From: Nostocoides sp.
GTDB taxonomy: Bacteria > Actinomycetota > Actinomycetes > Actinomycetales > Dermatophilaceae
DNA length: 12,984 nucleotides
Direction: 5' to 3'
NCBI GenBank assembly: GCA_016702415.1
Contig: JADJEA010000027.1
Span: 1-12,984, forward strand
Shown here in pieces: positions 9,035 to 12,984 of this stretch. Position 1 is the first letter of the stretch, and every line of letters starts with the position of its first letter. The translations under genes and the position numbers were made by a program. The notes under the pieces were generated by a model. It was not told the DNA's origin, did not search any database, and worked only from the letters and a program-made list of their open reading frames with translations.

Positions 9035-9459
9035 CGAGCGGGCGCGGCGCACCCCGACGAGCGGTTGGCCACCGATCAGATGGCGCACAGCGGCACCAGC
9101 CGCCACTCCTGGCTCGGCTTTGCGAGTGGCGGCGTTCGGGCCGCCCCAGCCCCAGTAGAGAATTCGATGGCCTGCAGGGCGATGGCAGCCAGGCCCGACC
9201 ACTGCGAGCGCGCGATCGAGCGGGAGCCGGTCGCGCTCGTCGGCCGGTTGGGCGGTGTCCGGCCGGGTGGTGTCGCTGGTCACCCCCCCCCCGCAGGAGA
9301 GCCGCGCCGGATCGAGCAGCGCGGCGACCACGCCTGAGGCCGACAGCGACGCCCTACCGACAAAGTTACTGCCGGTGCCACGCGGCTCCCGAGCTACGCC
9401 CGCCCGACGACGAAGATGGTGATGAACACGCGATTCGCGGGGAGCAGTGTCGAGAACAT
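9027..9459 (-). CDS. Small membrane protein upstream of the XRE regulator, badly frameshifted
   Basis: Not assigned to a family. ATG 9459 opens MFSTLLPANRVFITIFVVG, a likely first membrane helix, then a frame break. Further readable pieces are GVVAALL (about 9310-9335), a hydrophilic stretch rich in D, R and P (RPDTAQPADERDRLPLDRALAVVG, about 9190-9265), LQAIEFS (about 9155-9180) and a final APRPLGA before TAA 9029-9027. About 144 codons. The arrangement of helix, charged loop and further helices, with a 67-residue XRE regulator immediately downstream, resembles the small membrane protein/regulator pairs common in actinobacteria. A ten-base C run at 9283-9292 is probably one of the indel sites. 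The start is supported by the promoter, which places the transcript start at or next to the ATG. Confidence 0.5.
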
Positions 9460-9465
9460 GCCGTC

Positions 9466-9494
9466 ACGCTATGTCAAGCCACCGCGACTGTCAA
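9466..9494 (-). promoter_or_regulatory. Promoter of the membrane protein/XRE operon, leaderless
   Basis: On the minus strand a consensus -35, TTGACA (9494-9489), is followed by a 17-base spacer and TAGCGT (9471-9466), a good TAnnnT -10. The -10 ends six bases before ATG 9459, so transcription should start on or beside the start codon. A second TTGACA (9477-9472) abuts the -10. TGTCA (9489-9493) and TGACA (9500-9504) form an inverted repeat with a six-base gap over the -35, a plausible operator for the XRE protein. Confidence 0.7.
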
Positions 9495-9531
9495 GGATGT
9501 GACACCGGGGAGTCTAACCCCCCCGACCCCT

Positions 9532-10520
9532 TCAGACAGGGTGCCGATAGAGATTGAGGTGCCGTTGGTGAGGGCGACCGCAAACAGCGCGGCCCAGAGG
9601 ATGTGGGCAGCCACGAGGGACGACGGGCGAGCCCGGTGAAGAACTGCGTGTAGCCCAGCACTCCCTGCAGGAGGCTCACGTGCAACACCGACGTCCAGGA
9701 CCGGCGCAGCCAGCCAGTTCCGGCACGCCTCGGTCGCCGGCCTATCGAAGCCCCCACCCGACCAGCCGCACGGCGACAAGCTTGGCGATGGGCAGCCCGA
9801 GGAGAGAGCATGACGACGTCGGCGTGGATCCACGACACGGTCCGCGGGTCGAAGCCGGTGCGCGCCGGTGTGTCGGCGTCACCGGAGTGCGGACCAAACC
9901 CAGCCCCAACAGTGCCCCAGGACGAGCACGAGCAGGCCGACGGCATACGTCAGCCAGGCCAGCCTCGCCGTCAGGGCCGAGGACGAGCAGGGTCCGTGAC
10001 CGCCTCGTCGACGTCGTCACCAAATCCTGCGCGCCGCGCAGCATCGCCGTGGCGATGGCGATGAGCACGATCGTCGCGAGGAAATTGAAGGCGACGATGA
10101 CGGGGTTGGAGCCGGTCCACACGGTGATGCCGCCGACGACGGCTTCGACGAGGATGCCGACGATCATCGCGATGCCGAGCTGGTGCAGGCGACGCCGGTG
10201 CGGCAGCCAGGTCTTCACCGCCCAGGCGCAGGCACGGCGATGGCGATGAAGCACGCCGGTGAGCAACCGGTTTGCCGAACTCGATGAACTTGTGGAAGCC
10301 CTCAGCTTGAGCCGCGACCGGGGTGAGTGAGCCTTGCGCACAGGTCGGCGAGTCAGGGCAGCCGAGGCCGCCGCCGGTCAGCCGGACGACGCCTCCGGTG
10401 AGATGATGAGGACTTCGGCGACGACGTTCGCGATCAGGATCGGGCGCAGCCAGGACGGTTTGCAGACAGGGAAGAGCCACGGGCACCAGCGTATGCCGCG
10501 CGCCAAAGCAGAGAGCTCAC
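9532..10520 (-). CDS. ctaA: Heme A synthase (COX15/CtaA family), frameshifted
   Basis: Membrane heme enzyme that oxidises the methyl group of heme O to the formyl group of heme A. Pieces from the N-terminus: GIRWCPWLFPVCK, LIANVVAEVLI, TGGVVRLTGGGLGCP (about 10365-10415), AEGFHKFIEFG with a conserved histidine (about 10265-10300), LPHRRRLHQLGIAMIVGILVEAVVGGITVWTGSNPVIVAFNFLATIVLIAIATAMLRGA (10040-10215), GPHSGDADTPARTGFDPRTVSWIHADVVML (9806-9895, histidine in WIHAD), QGVLGYTQFFTGL (about 9630-9670) and AAHILWAALFAVALTNGT (9556-9612). Hydrophobic segments alternate as in the eight-helix family. Start GTG 10520 and stop TGA 9534-9532 (reading NLYRHPV at the end) give about 329 codons; both ends carry indels, so they are estimates. 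It completes the pathway begun by ctaB. Confidence 0.93.
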
Positions 10521-10560
10521 CCGCGGGGCCTGGGCGGGCGGCGGCGACTACGGTGGTGCC
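10521..10560 (+). promoter_or_regulatory. Short divergent ctaA/panB region with a panB -10 box
   Basis: Only 40 bases separate the proposed ctaA and panB starts. TACGGT (10549-10554) fits TAnnnT and ends six bases before the panB ATG, the same leaderless spacing as at 9466-9459. No good -35 is seen; it would overlap the ctaA start region. Confidence 0.35.
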
Positions 10561-11405
10561 ATGGGGTATCTCGACGACCGGAAGTGGGCCGGGGCCCATG
10601 GACGGCCCCGGTGCCCAAGCTGGCCGACGCCAAGGCGGCGGGGCGCAAGCTGGCGATGCTCACGGCATACGACGCGAGCTTCGCCCGCGTGCTCGACCGG
10701 CACGGGGTCGACCTCGTCCTCGTCGGCGACTCGCTGGGGATGGTCGTGCGCGGCCGGCCTTCTCGACCCTCGCGGTGACCGTCGACGACGCTCGCTATCT
10801 TTGTACGGCCGCCGTGGCGATCCGGGCTGCAGCGGGCGCTGCTCATCGCCGACCTGCCCTTCCTCGCCGACGCGACCCCCGAGCGAGCCCTGGCCGCGTC
10901 CGAGCGGCTCCTGCACGCCGGCGCCCAGATGGTCAAGCTCGAAGGCGCCGGGCACAAGCTCCTGACACGATCCGGTTCCTCGTCGAGCGGGAGATCCCCG
11001 CTTGCGCCCACCTCGGGCTCACCCCGCAGTCAGTGCTGCGGCTGGGCGGGTTCAAGGTGCAGGGCCGTGAGGAGCGAGCGGCGGCCCGACTGCACGACGA
11101 CGCTGTGTGGCGGTGGCCGAGGCGGGCGCGACTCTGCTCGTGCTGGAATGCGTCCCCACCAGGGGTGGCGGCGTCGGTGACCGCAACCACGCCGATCCCG
11201 ACCATCGGGATCGGAGCAGAAGTTCAGGCTCGGACGGGCAGGTGCTCATCCCTGCGGCCTTCTCGGTCTCGACACGGGCCACCGGGCACCGAAGTTCGTC
11301 AAGGACTTCCTCGCCGAGAGCAGCTCGGTAGCCGGGGCGGTCGCGGCATACTGTGCGGCGGTGCGCGACGGAGGCTTCCCTGACGCGGCGCACGCCTACC
11401 AGTGA
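10561..11405 (+). CDS. panB: 3-methyl-2-oxobutanoate hydroxymethyltransferase, frameshifted
   Basis: Adds a hydroxymethyl group from methylene-tetrahydrofolate to 2-oxoisovalerate to give ketopantoate, the first committed step to pantothenate and CoA. Pieces: KLADAKAAGRKLAMLTAYDASFARVLDRHGVDLVLVGDSLGMVV (about 10618-10750, with the metal-binding aspartate of VGDS), FSTLAVTVDDARY, IADLPFLADATPERALAASERLLHAGAQMVKLEGAGHKL (10848-10963), IRFLVEREIPACAHLGLTPQSVLRLGGFKVQG (10970-11065), VAEAGATLLVLECVP (about 11112-11155), PTIGIGAE, DGQVLI and SSVAGAVAAYCAAVRDGGFPDAAHAYQ at the end. About 281 codons, typical length. ATG 10561 has no Shine-Dalgarno, consistent with leaderless translation. About ten frame breaks. 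Confidence 0.95.
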
Positions 11406-12305
11406 CCCGCCTCCGTGATCGGCACCATCACCGACCTGACGGCGCTGCGACAGCACATCCTCGGATGGCGCCGAGCCGGGCTGCGGATCGGGTTCGTCCC
11501 CACCATGGGCAATCTGCACGAGCGGGCACTACTCCCTCATGGAGCTGGCACGGCGGCACGCCAGACCGGGTAATCTCCAGCGTGTTCGTCAACCCCACGC
11601 AGTTCAGCACGGCCCGACCAGCGAGGACTTCACCCACTACCGCGCGCACCCCCGAGGCCGACACGGCGAGCGGGCTCGAGGCCGCCGGAGTGCGATGCTT
11701 GTGGCTGCCGACCGTCGGGGGGATGCCTCCTTTCGGCATCAGGCTAACCTCGACGATCCACATCCCTGTGGGGGTCGCCCCCGTGTTGGAGGAGTGCACC
11801 GCCCGGGCCACTTCGACGGGAGGTGTGCACGGTCGTTACGCGGCTGTTCAACCAAGTGCAGCCGGATGTCGCGGCGTTCGGCAAGAAGGACTTCCAACAG
11901 CTCGCGGTCATCCAGCAGATGGTGACCGACTTGGCCTACCCCTTGGAGCTGTTGCCGGGCGACATCGTCCGCGAAGCCCGACGGGTTGGCGATGAGTTCA
12001 CGCAACCAGTACCTAGGCCCACAGGAGCGGCGCACGGCGACCCAGATCCACCGCACTCTGCTCGGCATGCGCGAGCGGTCGCTCGCCGGGGTCGCTCGTG
12101 CGGTCGTCGAGGCCACCGCCGCTCTCGAGCTCGCGCAGGCGGGTTTCGACGTCGACTACACCGCCGTGCATCACTCCCGACCTCGTCGAACCGGCCGCTG
12201 CACCCGACGCGTATGCCGCCCCGGTCACCGCCCGTGGCGCTCGTCGCGGCACAGCCAGCCCGGACCCGGCTCATCGACAACGTGGAGTTCGAGCTCCCCG
12301 GCTGA
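11402..12305 (+). CDS. panC: Pantothenate synthetase, frameshifted
   Basis: ATP-dependent ligase joining pantoate and beta-alanine to pantothenate. Pieces: IGTITDLTALRQHILGWRRAG, RIGFVPTMGNLHE (about 11486-11522) followed after one surplus base by GHYSLMELARRHA, so the HxGH-type ATP motif is intact; SSVFVNPTQF (11576-11606); EDFTHY; PFGIRLTSTIHI; CTVVTRLFNQVQPDVAAFGKKDFQQLAVIQQMVTDLAYPLELLPGDIVREA (11824-11976, with ATP-binding GKKDFQQ); MSSRNQYLGPQERR (11992 onward); and LIDNVEFELPG before TGA 12303-12305. About 301 codons. The start is either GTG 11402, overlapping the panB stop in GTGA if one base is missing nearby, or GTG 11415 in frame with IGTITD. No ribosome binding site is seen for either. 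Forms a panBC operon; no panD or panE in view. Confidence 0.95.
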
Positions 12306-12327
12306 CCAGGGGGGCTCGGGTCGACCG

Positions 12328-12984
12328 TCAGAGGCGCGGGAAGCGTCCCCCAGTCCGACCAGCCCGGAAGGTGCGGCTGGCCAGCAGGGTGGCTTTGGCT
12401 CCCCAGACGAGCAGGACGGCCAAGGCCCCGACCGAGAAGGTCCCCGAGACGCAGACGGCGCAGCCCGTCACCGAGGGCGGCCGAGGGGGAGCAGCGCCGC
12501 GACCCACCGGGGCTTCCGGGCGGCTGGGTTGCGCGGGAAGGATGACCGCCGGAGGACGAGGAAAAAGCACCCAGAGCAGGTTGGCCAGGGCCAGCACGCC
12601 CTCGGCGCGGAGCAGCCCGGCCAGCAGAAGTGCGAGGAGCCACGAAAGCCCACGTCCCGGCGAGGAGAAGGCACGGCATACCCGAGGCCGATCAGGGTGG
12701 GACGCCAGCCGAGGGCGAGACCGACACCGCCGATGACCGCCCATTGGAGTAGCTCGACGCCGAGGGTGGCCCACGCCTTGCCCCAGAGCAGCCCGTCGCG
12801 GCCCAGGGGAGTCGTCCCGAGCAGCCGCAGCACGGCATACCGCCGATCGAAGCCGGTCGCGATCGCCTGCGCGGTGAAGGCCGCCGAGATGACGCACAGG
12901 GCCAGCACGCCGGGCACGGCGAGGTCGATGCGCCGTCCCTCGCGCCCGAAACTGGAGTGCCGAGGTGAGCGCGAGCCCGACGAG
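12328..12984 (-). CDS. ABC-2 type transporter permease, C-terminal part, cut by window edge, frameshifted
   Basis: Membrane subunit of an ABC exporter; its ATPase would lie beyond the right edge. Pieces: RIDLAVPGVLALCVISAAFTAQAIATGFDRRYAVLRLLGTTPLGRDGLLWGKAWATLGVELLQWAVIGGVGLALGWRPTLIGLGYAVP (about 12675-12935), then further helices LLALLLAGLLRAEGVLALANLLWVLF (about 12563-12640), VILPA.QLP, LLPLG.LGDGLR and GTFSVGALAVLLVWGAKATLLASRTFR (about 12355-12445), stop TGA 12330-12328. The fixed-spacing loop RRYAVLRLLGTTPL(G/S)R...GK is characteristic of ABC-2 permeases. Its neighbourhood with ctaA matches the actinobacterial cluster in which an ABC-2 permease and ATPase accompany heme A synthase; substrate unknown. 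Convergent with panC, 22 bases apart, no clear terminator between them. Confidence 0.88.
   Translation of the reverse strand, partial: LVGLALTSALQFRARGTAHRPRRARRAGPVRHLGGLHRAGDRDRLRSAVCRAAAARDDSPGPRRAALGQGVGHPRRRATPMGGHRRCRSRPRLASHPDRPRVCRAFSSPGRGLSWLLALLLAGLLRAEGVLALANLLWVLFPRPPAVILPAQPSRPEAPVGRGAAPPRPPSVTGCAVCVSGTFSVGALAVLLVWGAKATLLASRTFRAGRTGGRFPRL

Larger units (their letters stand above)
4981..12840. repeat. Dispersed over-represented octamer GTATGCCG / CGGCATAC, 13 copies
   Basis: GTATGCCG on the plus strand starts at 4981, 5135, 7105, 8230, 10491 and 12211. CGGCATAC starts at 6468, 7938, 9941, 10663, 11344, 12674 and 12833. All but one lie inside genes, the one at 7938-7945 being next to or over the regulator/kinase junction. 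They fall in more than one codon phase (TAT-GCC, GCA-TAC, GGC-ATA), so the constraint is on DNA and not on protein. None occurs in 1-4980. Confidence 0.8.

Noticed and set aside
9283..9292. Ten-base C run as a phase-variation switch
   Set aside because: The run is tempting, but indels occur all over the window at non-repeat sites too, and the host gene is broken in several other places.
8761..9639. Open frame of 292 codons on the plus strand
   Set aside because: Antisense to the XRE regulator, membrane protein and the end of ctaA, with no recognisable domain and proline/arginine-rich shadow composition.
10334..11383. Open frame of 349 codons on the plus strand
   Set aside because: It begins antisense to ctaA, crosses the promoter gap and then picks up panB pieces in several phases. 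It is an artefact of indels; panB starts at 10561.

Overview
The base composition is very high in G+C, and gene content and order are those of a high-GC actinobacterium. My best guess is Micrococcales, possibly Intrasporangiaceae-like; this rests on general resemblance, not a search. Almost every gene is recognisable only by joining reading-frame pieces: the frame changes about once per 80-150 bases, even in central genes such as transketolase, panB and heme A synthase. Catalytic motifs, start codons, stop/start overlaps and gene lengths are intact once pieces are joined. I therefore read this as uncorrected insertion/deletion errors in the sequence, not as a cluster of pseudogenes, and I give each gene its full extent from start to stop across the shifts.

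Layout. Minus strand, positions 4072 down to 1: transketolase (tkt), transaldolase (tal) and the first part of glucose-6-phosphate dehydrogenase (zwf), a pentose phosphate operon with 14-base and overlapping junctions. Plus strand from 4242: protoheme IX farnesyltransferase (ctaB, heme O synthase). Plus strand 5278-6781: a membrane-anchored thioredoxin-like lipoprotein and a CcdA/DsbD-type electron-transfer membrane protein, overlapping by one base. Converging on them, minus strand 8705-6910: an OmpR-type response regulator and its histidine kinase, overlapping by four bases. Minus strand 9459-8833: a small membrane protein and an XRE-type repressor behind a good promoter. Minus strand 10520-9532: heme A synthase (ctaA). 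Plus strand 10561-12305: panB and panC for pantothenate. Minus strand from the right edge to 12328: an ABC-2 type transporter permease.

How it fits together. ctaB and ctaA act in sequence, heme B to heme O to heme A, to supply cytochrome c oxidase. The block zwf-tal-tkt / ctaB / ctaA / ABC permease is a known actinobacterial gene neighbourhood, also seen in mycobacteria. In this window about 4.3 kb carrying a thiol-redox pair, a two-component system and a membrane protein/repressor pair sits between ctaB and ctaA, and panBC sits between ctaA and the ABC gene. The redox pair could serve oxidase assembly outside the membrane; that is inference.

The most unusual signal is not a gene. The octamer GTATGCCG (or its complement CGGCATAC) occurs 13 times between 4981 and 12840 and not once in 1-4980. 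It is used in several codon phases and forces rare codons such as ATA and TAT.
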